DNA of 64,000 nt from Euborellia annulipes (GCA_023213315.1 JAKCPI010005371.1:1-64000); one strand, 5' to 3'. Positions 33,794 to 45,430 are shown, counted from the first letter of the stretch. The notes: a model not told the origin generated them from the sequence alone. Made by a program: numbers and translations.

Positions 33794-34015
33794 CATAGTT
33801 TCTCAACCTTATTTTGCTCACCGCCCTTTTTGAGAATATGTTTTTGTATAGACCCCCCCCCCCCCCCTCCTTCCCATCTTAATTTTAGTTACCACATGTC
33901 GCGAATATAAAACAGCTATTGCCACGATCATAATATTTTCAAAATGTTCATTGAACATGTTTCAAAGAATGTGTCAACTTCAAGGCGTATGAGGGGGGGG
34001 GGAGCCGTCTAGTAG
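33794..34015 (+). mobile_element. hAT-like element end, family CATAGTTTCTCAACC
   Basis: The start CATAGTTTCTCAACCTTATT and the following CACCGCCC and CAGCTATTGCCACGAT match the copies at 38800 (minus) and 39417 (plus). The other end is not found. Confidence 0.6.
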
Positions 34016-34061
34016 TTGTCCGATTCAGGTGAAATTTTGTAGTTTGTTTTTTTGTTTATTG

Positions 34062-34860
34062 GAGTACTAGTACTTTAATGATGTACTTTTTCAGTTTTTT
34101 CGATTTTCAATTATTTTTCTACATGCTCTTTTTTATTTATTTTCTCTTACCTCTATATATGTTTTTTTTTAAATTTATTTTCCGGCTGTGACTCTCTATA
34201 TATGTTAATATAGAGATATATAGAGAGAAAGTATTTTTTTTTTTTTTTTTTACTTTTTTAAAAAAACATTCACACTTTTTTCTCATTCACACACACATTC
34301 ACACAGTCTTTTCGGGAACTCAGGCCATTTAAGACTTAGACGATAACAGTTGTAATTATAATATATATTATTGGGGGTTCAGGCATTTCTATTTAAGCCA
34401 TCTGGTATCCAAATGGCTTAAATAAAATCTTCGGACTGCCTGGGGTTCGAACTCGCGGCGTTTGGTATAGGAGTTAGGCACACTACTTACTACGCCAAAT
34501 TCGGGGGCTGAGAGAAAGTATTGGATTATTGTCGAGATACACGTTTTGAGGTCCCCTGAATCCAAAAAAGTGGTTTTCGCGACATGGTCTCTCTGTGTGT
34601 CTCTCTGTCTGTGAACAAAATATCTCAAGAACCAAAACAGCTAGGAGGTTGAAAATTTTTTTTGAAGTTCGGTGCCCCTATGGGACGTGGCACAAAGCTT
34701 TTGTACAAAATCGGTCAAAAAGTACTAGTACTTTACTGATGCTCTTTTTCAGTTTGTTTTCGATTTTCTCAAAATTTGCTCTAAAAATTCAAAAATCAAT
34801 TATTTTTTAGAAGCTCTTTAAAATGTTTATTTTCACTATGGTGATTTATTTTAATTCTCA
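34062..34860 (-). mobile_element. Element A pieces with a nested SINE-1
   Basis: A core fragment lies at 34062-34135. A second copy starts with a 3' hairpin at about 34138, is split at about 34235 by a SINE-1, and continues from 34510 through GGTCCCCTGAATCC to the CTAGTACT core. The 5' hairpin is absent. Confidence 0.7.
34236..34510 (-). mobile_element. SINE-1 copy
   Basis: The T-run end and a diverged head (GGGGTTCGAACTCG on the plus strand) are present. It is nested in Element A. Confidence 0.8.
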
Positions 34861-35473
34861 AATTGCAATTGACTTTCTCTTGGTGTATGCCGGGACCATT
34901 TTTTTAAGTTGTTAAAAAAAATATCTTCTTCTTGCTAAACTAAACAAAGCCCTGTGAAATTGAATATTACTATATTAAAAAGAGCCATTTGATAATCAAT
35001 AAATAGATATCGCCTTTAATTTAATTAAATTTACGAAGGCAAAATACTCCATTATCAGGTTGTAATACGTAGGTACTTAAATTAATCATGGTCGTTAATG
35101 TGTCAAACCTACTTTAGTCATCATTACTTTTAGAAAAGGACACACAACTTGTTTTGAAAATATCCTAACTCAGCATAACGCGACCAAGCGAATATGCAAT
35201 TTATTTGTGTGTGTGTGTGTGTTTGCTACGTATGCAAATGCCTCCCCTACCCCTTTCCAGTTGGCCGGCCACTCGAGCAGGTAGATACGTAGCCTCCATT
35301 CATAATTCCCTCCCATCACACTCACAAATAGTCTTTGATATATACTGTACCTTAGACGGGCTCTCAACAACAACAACAACAACACCCAATTCGCTTGAGA
35401 CATTTTTCAAACTCACAAAAGCAAGAGAAATTAGCCGAGTGGGGCGGAGGTGTCAACTAGGGGGTTGATAGCA

Positions 35474-35504
<31 letters not shown>

Positions 35505-35684
35505 ATCTAACTATACAACCCAAAATATTCATCATTCTTTGTTACGTTAACAAACAGCTCAAAGAAACGTGAAATGAAATTAAGTGAGAGAGAGAAATGC
35601 TTTCAAAATTCTAAAATAAAATATACTATATTTTTATTATCCATATAAATGAGGAAATTAGTCAAGTCTATTCAAATAATTTTT
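34861..35684. other. Transposon-poor stretch with octamer site
   Basis: No transposon is recognised in about 800 bp. It contains GT, CA and AAC simple repeats, the sequence ATGCAAAT at 35232-35239 (POU/Oct octamer) and a GC-rich middle. It could be single-copy host sequence with regulatory content. No coding frame is convincing. Confidence 0.4.
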
Positions 35685-35917
35685 ACTTTCTCTTACCTCT
35701 ATATATGTTAATATATTGAGAGATAAAGTATTGGATTCATTTAAAAGTGGTTTCAGTCTGTATGTGCATGTGTGTCTGTCCGTGTGTCTGTGTTCAATTT
35801 TAAGCATGAAGGAATTGAGCTACGAGTCTGAAATTTTATATTTAAGTTGGAAACCCCCCCCCCCCCCCCCCCCTGAAGCGTGAAAATAAGCTTTTAATCA
35901 AAATCGGCCAAAGAGTA

Positions 35918-36093
35918 CAGTGAGGGTCAATATTAAGTCCCACCCATTTTATAAAAGAAAATTAAAATCTTTATTGGATATTTTCTAGATTTGAACCATG
36001 CAAGTTTCTATTAAAAAATATAAAATATTTAAAAAAAAAGAAGAAATAATCACAAGTAGAAACATGGGTGGGACTTAATATTGTCCCTCACTG
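35918..36093. mobile_element. Small TA-flanked MITE (176 bp)
   Basis: CAGTGAGGGTCAATATTAAG and CTTAATATTGTCCCTCACTG are inverted ends, flanked by TA. The complementarity continues through TCCCACCCAT. It is mariner/pogo-like. Confidence 0.8.
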
Positions 36094-36342
36094 TACTTTA
36101 CTGATGTACTTTTTCAGTTTTTTTTTTTCGATTTTCTCAAAATTTGATCCAAGGATTTTGATTAAAACTCATAAATCAATTATTTTTTTAGATGTTCTTT
36201 AAAATGTATATATTCATTTTGTCTTCTGAAGACCACTTTACTCTTGTACTCCATAGAAAAGATATGAGAAATGGTTGCCATGGTAACAAAATATAAATAT
36301 TTTCCCATTCTTATTAATTTTATATCTTGAAATTCAAATGTA

Positions 36343-36603
36343 AGCCCTCGGGGCTTGGTGTAGAGGTTAGCGTGCTAACCTCGTATACCAAAAGTCGTGG
36401 GTTCGGACCCCAGGCAGTCCGATGACTTTATTTAAGCCATTTGGATACCAAATTGCTTATATAAGAATGCCTGGACCCCCAATAGATATATTTCAACATA
36501 CAAGTATCGTTTAAAATCTTAAATGGCCTGAGTTGCCGAAAACACTGTGTGTATGTGTGTGTGAATGTGAAAAAAGTGTGGGTGTTAAAAAAAAACAAAA
36601 AAA
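36343..36603 (+). mobile_element. SINE-1 copy with 11-bp target duplication
   Basis: ATTCAAATGTA (36332-36342) and ATTCGAATGTA (36604-36614) flank a full copy ending in A-rich sequence. Confidence 0.9.
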
Positions 36604-36759
36604 ATTCGAATGTACCGTACTGTCAGAAACTAAATATATGTCGACACGAAAAATCTGGTGTGACAGAACACAACTCTTGATTACTGAATATAAGAGAAAG
36701 TTGTGTGCTGTGCGAACAGTCACACCAGATTTTTTATTTATTATTAACTAATTTACGAG

Positions 36760-36975
36760 CTATAAATGTTTGGGATTCAGTGGGGTCACAGCCGCCTTTT
36801 TCTTGTATCCAAGAAACTGCTCAAACAGAATTTCATCAATTCTTGAAGGTTTACTTTGAAGCGTGCAGATTTTTTAATAATTTTAAACAATACTTTTACA
36901 GAAATATTATTTGCTCACGAACTATTGCAATGTAGAGTTTCGGTCATCTAGTGTGACCATCATCAGGCCTGGAAT
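36760..36975 (-). mobile_element. Penelope-like arm with hammerhead-like core
   Basis: On the minus strand, CTGATGA, a helix GGTCA/TGACC and GAAAC lie at 36937-36966. Only one arm is seen, so it is a solo or truncated copy. Confidence 0.6.
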
Positions 36976-37652
36976 ATATATAAATTATACTCTAAAAACA
37001 TAGGAGATTACATTTTATTATAATTGCATTCTTATTTTTAGAATATTTAAATTACAAAATTTGTCTTAATTCCTAATGGAGAGAATTGAGTGATTGAAGT
37101 CCAGGAATCGAAGTTGCTCTACTTTGCGTAAAGAAGTTTCACTTCAAAAATATTTTATTCAGATCAATAAAAGAAAGTAGATTACCTTGAATTCCTTTAA
37201 ATTAATAATAATTTCATTTTAAGTTTTTTATTTTTATTTTGTTAGCAATGCCTCTACAATTTCGTACTTTTACTTCAAAATTACGATGTGGATTTTAAGA
37301 ATTTTATTTTTATGAATGAAAATAATATATATATAATTGAAGGATCTGTTGCCCGCAGAGAGTGGATTTTTTTCCAATAATCCTCGTGTTTGCCCTTAAG
37401 GGCGTCGTGACCCACTTCCATCCATAAAAAGAGGGAGGAAAGAAAGATATTCCATCCCTTCTCTCTCTCTCTCTCGTCTTATTTACTATTATATATATTT
37501 GGAAAAATAACTCATATCTTAAACAAGAGAGAAGAAAGAAGAGAAATATAAGAAAATCAATAATAAAATCGAAAATACTCTTTTCTATTGTATAATACAA
37601 AATTTGACATTTCTTTTATAAGATTTAATAATGTAGAAATTGATTCAATGAG
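36976..37652. other. Gap, no gene
   Basis: AT-rich sequence with a short GC-richer block at about 37350-37470 and a (CT)n run near 37465. Confidence 0.3.
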
Positions 37653-37666
37653 AGCTCTCTATTCTT

Positions 37667-37764
37667 TTTTTTTTTTTTTATTAAAAAAAGACTTTTTTTC
37701 TCACTCACAGTCACACAGTCTTTTCGGCAACTTAGGCCATTTAAGACTTTAAACGATACTAGTA

Positions 37765-37805
<41 letters not shown>

Positions 37806-37940
37806 GAGTCCCAGCATTCTTATTTAAGCCATTTCGTATCCAAATTGCCTAAATAAAATCATCGAACTGCCTGGGATCCGAACCCGCGACCCTCGATATA
37901 TAAGGTTAGCACGCTAACCCCTACACCAAGCCCCGAGGGT
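37667..37940 (-). mobile_element. SINE-1 copy with 14-bp target duplication
   Basis: AGCTCTCTATTCTT flanks the element exactly (37653-37666 and 37941-37954). An (AT)n run is inserted in the body at about 37770-37800. Confidence 0.9.
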
Positions 37941-38057
37941 AGCTCTCTATTCTTGAAAATTATATTTTTTAATACAAGTTGATTTTCGTGCCTAGGGTCC
38001 CGGATTCGCTTCCTGTCCCAAGTGTGGAAAAATTGATTTCACCTGTATTTGTTACAT

Positions 38058-38800
38058 ACATTACATTTGAAATAAATTTATTTTTATCACGTGGATTCAC
38101 TACTGTAACAATGTTGGTAACTAAATAGAGTAATCGGCTCCATGTCACTGTACGCGGTTGTTTTTAAGTAAAATCGAGCCGGATATTAATTAACTCCTTA
38201 AAATGCATAAAATTCAACCTTCTCATTAGTATAATTTTATAAACAACCCTTAGATATTTAATTTCTACACGAATTACGAAATTGAGATTGCATTTTTATG
38301 CTTTTTTTGAGTTTTCATGCTTTTTCCCCCTTCGTACCCTCCTTTACCCCCCCCCTCCATTGTACCCACCATTGGTATGAGTAGAAGTTGCTTATGAGAT
38401 GCTTTTTTTAAATTTTATGTTTATTTAACAATTTTTTATTCAAGATTTTAATGCTTTTTTAAGCACTTTTTTTCCATACTTTTATGCTTTTTTGTCCGGA
38501 CTTTAGTTATGTCTGTTTTGAATGTTAATAAAATCTTTAATATAATTAAAAATGCGTTTCAATTGCTCCCATTGAAACATTCTTCTTTCATTCTTCATTT
38601 TAAAAACAGAAATAGGATAGATCTTACGACTATAAAATAATAATGCCCGTTTAAATATAATCGTGGTAATAGCTGTTTTAAATTCGCGACAGGTAGTAAG
38701 CCTAAGTAAAATTAAGATGGAGGGGGGGCTCATTAGAAGAAAACATATTCTCAAAGGGGGCGGTGAGCAAAATAAGGTTGAGAAACTATGGGCTAAAAGT
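38058..38800 (-). mobile_element. hAT-like MITE, copy 1 of an inverted pair
   Basis: Read from 38800 on the minus strand it starts CATAGTTTCTCAACCTT. It matches 39417-39875 over several blocks, including TGTCACTG with GGAGCC, and GCATAAAATTCAACCTTC. No transposase is found. Confidence 0.65.
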
Positions 38801-39051
38801 CTCGTTAAAAAGGGTGTGGTGTGCTGGGGGGGAATGATCATCTTTTGAAAATTATTCATCATTAATTCAATTAATTTTCCTTCTCCTTTTTCTTTCTCTT
38901 AGCCTAATATCAATTACTTTGTCTTTTTTTATAACCTCTTTAAAAGGTTAGTAATATAGGAAATGAGCAACTGATTGATCCCGCCCGCCCGCTTCTTCTC
39001 GTTTCTCTCATTCACTTTTACATTAATTTCTAAATTTAGTCGATGATTGGA

Positions 39052-39090
39052 GGGCCATCACGTGATATTCTTGGTCTCCAGTCATAAATG
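39052..39090. promoter_or_regulatory. E-box palindrome TCACGTGA
   Basis: TCACGTGA occurs in otherwise unassigned sequence between two hAT copies. It is a perfect bHLH-type site, but one site alone is weak evidence. Confidence 0.2.
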
Positions 39091-39416
39091 CCATCCTTAA
39101 ATGAATTAGGTTGAAAGAAACATTTCTATTAATATAGTATATATAAATATAGGCCTACTGTGGTTTATCTTCCAACAAAATTATTTTTATTTCTTTATTA
39201 TAGGAAACAAAAAACAATTTTATAGCTTAAAATTTATTAATAAACAATCGTCCTTATTAGATTCACAAGTCACGGACGCAACTAGTCGCGCGCGATTTGG
39301 AACCTTCGGGAGGGCTTTACGTTGAGACAGTCGGTTAGGTGACTCATCTATATCCACCATCCAGCTGGCCAGATCGCCTTTACTTAATTAAGGGGTGTAA
39401 TTTTTTCGTTCTAAAC

Positions 39417-39875
39417 CATAGTTTCTCAACCTTATTTTGCTCACCGCCCCCTTTGAGAATGTTTTTGTAGAGCCCCCCCCAACTTAATTTTACTTAACAC
39501 CTGCCGCGAATTTTAAACAGCTATTGCCACGATTATATTTAAACGTGTAATATTACTAGTAGATTATAGTTGTAAGTTAGGATATGACCCCTATCCTAAT
39601 TCTGATTTTAAAATGAAGAATGAAAGAAGAATGTTTCAATGGAGCAATTAAAACGTATCAAAGAATATTTTTATTCACATTCCAAAGACATAACAAATGA
39701 GAAGGTTGAATTTTATGCATTTTAAGGAGTGTCTTAATTAATAGGCTCGATTTTACTTAAAAAAACCGCGTTCAGTGACATGGAGCCAATTTCTCTTTTT
39801 AGTTACCAACATTGCTACAGTACTAAATCCACGAGATAAAAATGAATACAATACCTACAATAACAAAAATAAACG
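39417..39875 (+). mobile_element. hAT-like MITE, copy 2 of an inverted pair
   Basis: It starts CATAGTTTCTCAACCTT and is the inverse partner of 38058-38800, with indels. Confidence 0.65.
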
Positions 39876-39889
39876 GTATTAATTTTACT

Positions 39890-39936
39890 TTCTCTTACCC
39901 TATATATGAAATATATACGGTATATTGAGAAAGTAT
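39890..39936 (-). mobile_element. Element A 3' hairpin fragment
   Basis: ACTTTCTCTTACC to GAGAAAGTATTG only. Confidence 0.6.
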
Positions 39937-40014
39937 TGCGATCATTATTTTACTTTAGCGTGTATTTTTTTACCTTTTATTTTTTAATCTGAATAATATT
40001 TTAAAATTGTAACT

Positions 40015-40095
40015 TAATATATCTTTTCTTTTGTTCCAGGTGAGTTGGTCATCATCATCACACTCTTATTTCCATCATTAATGTCCCTGAAAAAG
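40015..40095 (+). promoter_or_regulatory. Candidate recursive splice site 1 with possible 56-nt exon
   Basis: A branch-like TAACTTAAT (about 40011), the tract TCTTTTCTTTTGTTCCAG and an immediate donor GTGAGT give a joined acceptor/donor at 40039|40040. A second donor-like AAAAAG|GTAATC lies at 40095|40096. This is the architecture of a ratchet point with a downstream defining donor. It could also be a real 56-nt exon, or chance. Confidence 0.35.
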
Positions 40096-40988
40096 GTAAT
40101 CATTTCTCCATTTTTCTTTTTTTCTTTTTTTTTGTTTAATATTTTATTCATTTTTAATAATATAAATGTAGATCTCTCCCACTTTTTCTAGAATTCTCGT
40201 TAATATGAAAATCAAATATCCATCCAATTTATTTTAGGTTGAATGAATACATTTCACGTGCATTAATGAATGAATTTTTAATTTAAGCTTTTTTGAGACC
40301 TGCACACTTGTGGTTATTAAATAAAATTAAATTTATCCTCGGAGTAAACTTTTTTTTTAATTTTTTCGGCATCTTAGGCCACATAGACGGTAACGATAAA
40401 CTCATTATTTAAATATGATAGGGTTCCAGGTACATTTATTTATACCAATTATCCAAATGATTTAAATAAATATTCATCGGAATTTATGTGATCGGAACCC
40501 GCGCCCCCGTGGCTTTAAGATTATCAATATTGACATTTTTCGACCCCTCTAACCTCTCAGCTACAGGGGGGAGGAAAAAACCTGGTTGATTTATATTTGT
40601 CTAGCGGTGATAGGGGTGCCTTCGGTAGATAGAACTTTCTGAGCTCTGGAATTTCAATTATTTACACCCTAGAGAAGCGTCATTTTAAATTTTATTAAAA
40701 TCGAGTGAAAAAAAACTGATTTTTTTTTTTGGGGGGGGGGGGCGTAAAGGGGAAAAAAACTTTTTGAAATGTTGAATTTTAGGAAGAGTTTTTATTTTCA
40801 TTTTAAATATTTGATTAATATATTTTTCTTAAAGCGAGTTAGAACCTGTTTTCCAATGCTTTCCTAAGAGAGATTTGGGAACCCCTGATAAGAACAGACA
40901 GACAGACTTTGTCTTTTATATAACAGTATAGATATAGACACAACAGTTCAGAATGTAGGTCGCTAGATGATTGTGTTTGAATTTATAC
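40096..40988. other. Gap with a diverged SINE-1
   Basis: AT-rich sequence with a strongly diverged SINE-1 on the minus strand at about 40351-40512 (GGAACCCGCG remnant of box B). G-runs lie at 40730-40742. Confidence 0.35.
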
Positions 40989-41020
40989 CTGAAAAAGACT
41001 AAACAATGAATGACCGAAAT
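40989..41020 (+). repeat. Degenerate hammerhead-like core
   Basis: CTGAAAAAG to CCGAAATGTTG is a decayed relative of the core at 53364. It lies 46 bases upstream of fold-back 5. Confidence 0.35.
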
Positions 41021-41066
41021 GTTGTATCTTAAATAATTCACAGTGTCCAGAAAACAAGTATTTTTA

Positions 41067-41259
41067 CTCAGGATTCACAGGGACTTTGCAGCCAGGAGAT
41101 TAAATAAAAAAATCTTTTATTTAATTTTTATTTGCCTACGTTTCGGTCGCCAATCACGACCTTCATTTGTCCTGATGAAATTAAATAAAAGATTTTTTAT
41201 TTAATCTCCTGGCTGCAAAGTCCCTGTGAATCCTGAGTAAATCTCCACATCCATTAAAC
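41067..41259 (-). mobile_element. Penelope-like fold-back element 5
   Basis: It is flanked by AACAAGTATTTTTA (41053-41066 and 41260-41273). The arms 41067-41127 and about 41178-41237 are inverted. The spacer holds one core on the minus strand (41140-41168): helix GGTCG/CGACC and GAAAC are intact, but CTGATGA has decayed to CAAATGA. A tail of about 22 bp (41238-41259) contains CTCCACATCC. Confidence 0.7.
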
Positions 41260-41273
41260 AACAAGTATTTTTA

Positions 41274-41807
41274 GTTATTCAAGCTTTTTATTTAATTTTA
41301 TTCATCAGTTCTTGGGAAATTTATTTCCAGGTCCAAGCATTATGAATTAAACTTTATTTTATTTTGGGGGTAAAATTATTTAAAAAAAAAAAAGAGGTTT
41401 TTATTCACAATGGTTTTATTTGATTTGGAAAATGTTTAATTGATTTGGAATAGGTTGAATTTACCTTTGCTATCTATTATTAATAAGCATTTCGAGAATT
41501 TATAATTTTTTTATTATTCTGAGAAGTTTTCACGCCTTTGGTATAGGCAACCACACTTGCTTCACATCCTTCTCATTAATACAAGAATTAGACATCTCAT
41601 TAATATGAAATTCAAATATCCATCCGATTTATTTTCAAACACCCCCCCCCTATCTAGTGAAAAATAGACAGCTATCTGCTCTGCTATTCGGTCCTGCTCT
41701 GATACTGGATGAGTTTATTATTAACATTTAAATTTTCGGGTTGAATCTCTCATGGAAGCATTTTGTAAATTAAAAAAAAATATTCATCCGATATTAGTAG
41801 TATTTTT
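41274..41807. other. Gap, no gene
   Basis: AT-rich, with a C-run at 41642. TCTCATTAATATGAAATTCAAATATCCATCC recurs from near 40193 in similar form, so an old repeat is likely. Confidence 0.3.
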
Positions 41808-42068
41808 TTTTAACACTCACACTTTTTTCTCATTCACACTCACACTCACACACACATTCACACAGTCTTTTCGGCAACTCAGGCCATATAAGACTTTTTA
41901 CGATATCCGTTATTAATAAATATACATATATGGGGTCCAGGCATTCTTATTTAAGTCATTTGGTATCCAATTGGCTTAAATAAAATCATCGGACTGCCTT
42001 GGGTCCGAACTCGCGACGTTTGGTATACGAGGTTAGCGCGCTAACCCCTATACCAAGCCCCGAGGGCT
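41808..42068 (-). mobile_element. SINE-1 copy
   Basis: A full copy with a near match TAGTAGTATTT / TAGTAGTAATT on either side as target duplication. Confidence 0.85.
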
Positions 42069-42594
42069 AGTAGTAATTGGACAAACACTATCTTGTGTTT
42101 CATTAGGATATTTAAATGAGGTACAAGACAACAAAAATAATCTTCTTTCTTTGCCTTTAATTCAACTTTGAGTTTTATGTAGGCCCTATATATTTGTGGA
42201 TGGAAATTTAGTTGAGGTACAATAAAAAAAAAAAAACTTAATGTAAACAATTCTATTAACTGATTAGAGGATGTCAGAATGGTGATAATTAATCTTTTTA
42301 AAAACGATGCTCTTTACTCAGTCTAATATTTGACTGGTTATTTAGCGTCAAAAATAATAAATTTTTTCAAAAATTCTTTATGGGAGGTATTTATTTACAT
42401 TTACAGATCTGGCCAAATTTTCTGTTTCGGCCCTCACAGCCATCGTCAGAACATCTGACATTCCATTTCACAATATCGGTCTCTTAAAAAACAGTTAATT
42501 ATTGGCTCTTTTTTTTTTATAAATTCTTAAAATATGTCAGAATTGTGAAAATTAATCTTTTTCATTCAAACAAATGTAACAGTCCAAAAAAAAA
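42069..42594. other. Gap, no gene
   Basis: AT-rich. GTTTCGGCCCTCACAGCCATCGTCAGAAC near 42424-42452 resembles a decayed minus-strand hammerhead-like core (helix GGC/GCC). Otherwise nothing. Confidence 0.3.
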
Positions 42595-43107
42595 TCTGGT
42601 GTGACTGGTCGCATACAACTTTCTATTACCCTTTGGCAAGAGAAAGTTGTGTACTGTGCTTGTCACACCAGATTTTTTGTGTCGAGATATATTTAGTTGG
42701 TCTTAGCACTTCATTTCCAAACTTGACCACGCGATTCATAGATGGAGCTACAAATGCTTCCACATCAGTAAAGTGTTATTCAAACGATTTCCACGAAAAA
42801 TTTCACTAATATACTTTTTAAAGAGTGTCTAAAAAATAGTTTATTTATGAATTTTAAACAAAATCGTTGCAGCGAATTTTGAGAAAATCGAAAAAAACTG
42901 AAAAAGTACATCAGTAAAGTACTAGTACTTTTTGACCGATTTTGTCCAAAAGCATATTTTCACTTCTTGGGAGGGTGCCTAAGTTAAATATAGAATTTCA
43001 ACCTCGTAGCCCTTTTAGTTTCTGAGATATTTTGTTCACACACACACAGACAGACAAACAGACAATGTCGCGAAAATCACTTTTTTGGATTCAGGGGACC
43101 TTAAAAC
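42595..43107 (+). mobile_element. Element A, 3' end replaced
   Basis: The 5' hairpin, the body, the CTAGTACT core, ACACACACAGACAG and GGATTCAGGGGACC are present. It then breaks into the small inverted repeat at 43108. Confidence 0.75.
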
Positions 43108-43205
43108 GATCCTTGAGGAAGAAGGAATCTTTATATCTATACATTTATATAGCCATAAGGATTCCTTGTTCCTCAAGCAATGACAATGAATACGGGTATA
43201 GGTAT
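43108..43205. repeat. Partial palindromic MITE (relative of 49605-50314)
   Basis: CTTGAGGAAGAAGGAATC and GGATTCCTTGTTCCTCAAG are inverted, ending in GAATACGGGTATA as in the complete copy at 49605. Confidence 0.65.
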
Positions 43206-43671
43206 CGCTGACAAGGAGGCTCATTCTTTGACTCCTTCGCTTGTCTATTTCTTTTTTTGATAGGAAAGTTATTTGTGTCGATATAAGAGGATTTAAAAAT
43301 TTTATTTATCCATCGCTAGTCGCGGGTATATAGAGATTGATTACACCTACGGAAGAGGATTTGATTTGTCTGGAGGAGATAGGTGTCCATTCTTTGACTC
43401 GCCTTAGCGTTGCAAGCAAGATAGATAGATGAAACTCAAAGAGAGAGAGGGAGATCTCGGCCATTGTGACTGCTTGGTGTGACCTTTCGAGTCCGCCGTC
43501 CCCGCCCCCTTTAGTTCCTTTCTGCATACACCATTGTGAAGAGGGAGTGACTGACAGCCGACGAGAGCTCGGCAAATTAGCTCCGACCCTTCACTTCGTC
43601 TTCTTGTACAAAAAAAATAAGAAAATCAATTCTGGCTTTAGGGAAAGATTATTAACCATGCTGAATTTTTT
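43206..43671. other. Gap, GC-richer, possibly host
   Basis: At about 43440-43590 the sequence is less AT-rich and shows no match to the repeats here. Overlapping open frames on both strands lack any domain. Confidence 0.3.
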
Positions 43672-43921
43672 TTTTTAAACACTCACACTTTTTTCTCATT
43701 CACACTCACACATTCACACAGTCTTTTCGGCAACTCAGGCCATATAAGACTTTTTACGATATCCGTTATTGATTAATATACATATTGGGGTCCAGGCATT
43801 CTTATTTAAGCCATTTGGTATCCAAATGTCAAATAAAATCATCGGACTGCCTGGGGTCCGAACCCACGACTTTTGGCATACGAAGTTAGCATGCTAACCT
43901 CTACACCAAGCCCCGAGGGCT
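43672..43921 (-). mobile_element. SINE-1 copy
   Basis: A full copy. TGCTGAA on both sides is the likely short target duplication. Confidence 0.85.
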
Positions 43922-43967
43922 GCTGAAAAATTTAAAATTAAAGAGAAAATATTTCGTTGTTTTTTTT

Positions 43968-44987
43968 ACTTTCTCTTCCCTATATATGTAATATTGGGAG
44001 AAAAAGTATTGGATTCATGTCAAAAATTCAATATCGAGATTTTGATGGATATACGCGTTTTGAGGTCCCCTGAATCAAAATTAAGTGGTTTTGGCGACAT
44101 GGTCTGTCTGTCTGTTAACAAAATATCTCAATAAAGGAGGTTGAAATCTTATATTTAAGTTAGGCACCCCCATGGGACGAAACTTTTGAACAAAATCGAC
44201 CAAAGTGTACTTAGTACTTTACTGATGCACTTTTTCAGTTTTTTTCGCTTTTCTCAAAATTTGATCCAATGATTTTGATTAAAATTCAAAAATCAATTAT
44301 TTTTTAGATGCTCTTTAAAATGTATATTCTCATTTTGCTCTCAAAATTGTTCAAAGACCACTTTACTTTTGTACTTCATAGGAGAGATAGGAGAAATGGT
44401 TGCCAGGGTAACAAAATATAAATAATTAAAAATTAAAAAACTAAACAAAAACTTGGTTGTTTTTTAGGAATTTTTATTAATTATAAATTAACATTTAAAA
44501 ATTTTTCATTTTTTGCTTACAATTAATTATTTTCTAATTAAATAAAAATATAAATATTATATATAAATATAAAGAAGTAAAATATTATTTTTAATATTAT
44601 TTAAATTTATAATATCTTAAGAAATAAGAAATTCGAAAAATTTATTTTTAATTAAAAAAAATTAAAAAAAAAAAAAGTTTATTAATTTATTTTTAATTTA
44701 AAAATTAACAACAAAATTAAATTTTATAAAAATAAAAAAAAAAAAAAAAAAAATAAAAAAAAAAATTTTAAATTTTATAAAAAAAAATAAAATAAAAAAA
44801 AGATAAAGAAAAAAAAAATTTTTACGAAAAATATAAATATTTTCCCATGTTTATAAATTTTACACCTTGAAAATCGAATGTACCGGATGTAGTTGGAAAC
44901 TTTATATAATCTGGTGTGACAATCACAGAACACAACTATCGATTACTGTAAGGGAAAGTTGTGTTCTGTGCGAACAGTCACTCCAGA
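43968..44987 (-). mobile_element. Element A with an AT-rich insertion
   Basis: The 3' hairpin to AACAAAATATAAATA (43968-44424) and AAATATAAATATTTTCCC to the 5' hairpin (44829-44987) form one copy, interrupted by 404 bp. Confidence 0.8.
44425..44828. mobile_element. Extremely AT-rich insertion (404 bp) with 11-bp duplication
   Basis: The insert is nearly all A and T. AAATATAAATA occurs on both sides (44414-44424 and 44829-44839) and would be one copy in the intact Element A. The A-rich right end suggests retroposition. The target word is itself low complexity, so local expansion is an alternative. Confidence 0.5.
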
Positions 44988-45164
44988 TTTTTCTAAATCT
45001 AAAAGAGTTGAATCATGTTCACATTCATTTTATTATTTCCCCTAGCCAAGAAAGGCTTTTCTCGAATTGACAAAATCTGAGTTTACTTTTTTCCTTTGCT
45101 GACATTTTTGATCAAGATTTTGACGTTAGCAATATTGGAACTCTTTTTTTTTTACAAAAATAAT

Positions 45165-45430
45165 AAGACAGCCCGCCGAGAAAGCATGGAGGTTCTGGTT
45201 CGAGTCTAGGGGCGCAATTTTGCCCAATCATAAACACAAACTCATCTCGCAAATTTGTGTGTGAAATTTTTATTTAGTTCTTGATCGCAGAGAATAGTTG
45301 AGGTAGAGAGGTCCTACCATCCTTGTTAAGGTTTTGGCCAGGTTTTCCTTAACAGCTTAAGGCGAATGTCGGGATGGCTAATGCGACGTTTACTCCTGGT
45401 CTCGTGGCTTGCGCTAATTTTTTTTTGATA
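45165..45430 (+). repeat. SINE-3-like repeat
   Basis: Box B-like GGTTCGAGTCTAGG follows an AGCCCGCCGAGAAAGCATGG head. AACAGCTTAAGGCGAATGTC with GGGATGGC near the end is, from memory, like tRNA-SINEs of arthropods. A relative is at 20470. Confidence 0.45.

Larger units (their letters stand above)
35685..36729 (-). mobile_element. Element A with two nested insertions
   Basis: The full order from 3' hairpin to 5' hairpin is present. A small MITE (35918-36093) interrupts the core and a SINE-1 (36343-36603) interrupts the region near the 5' hairpin. Confidence 0.85.
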
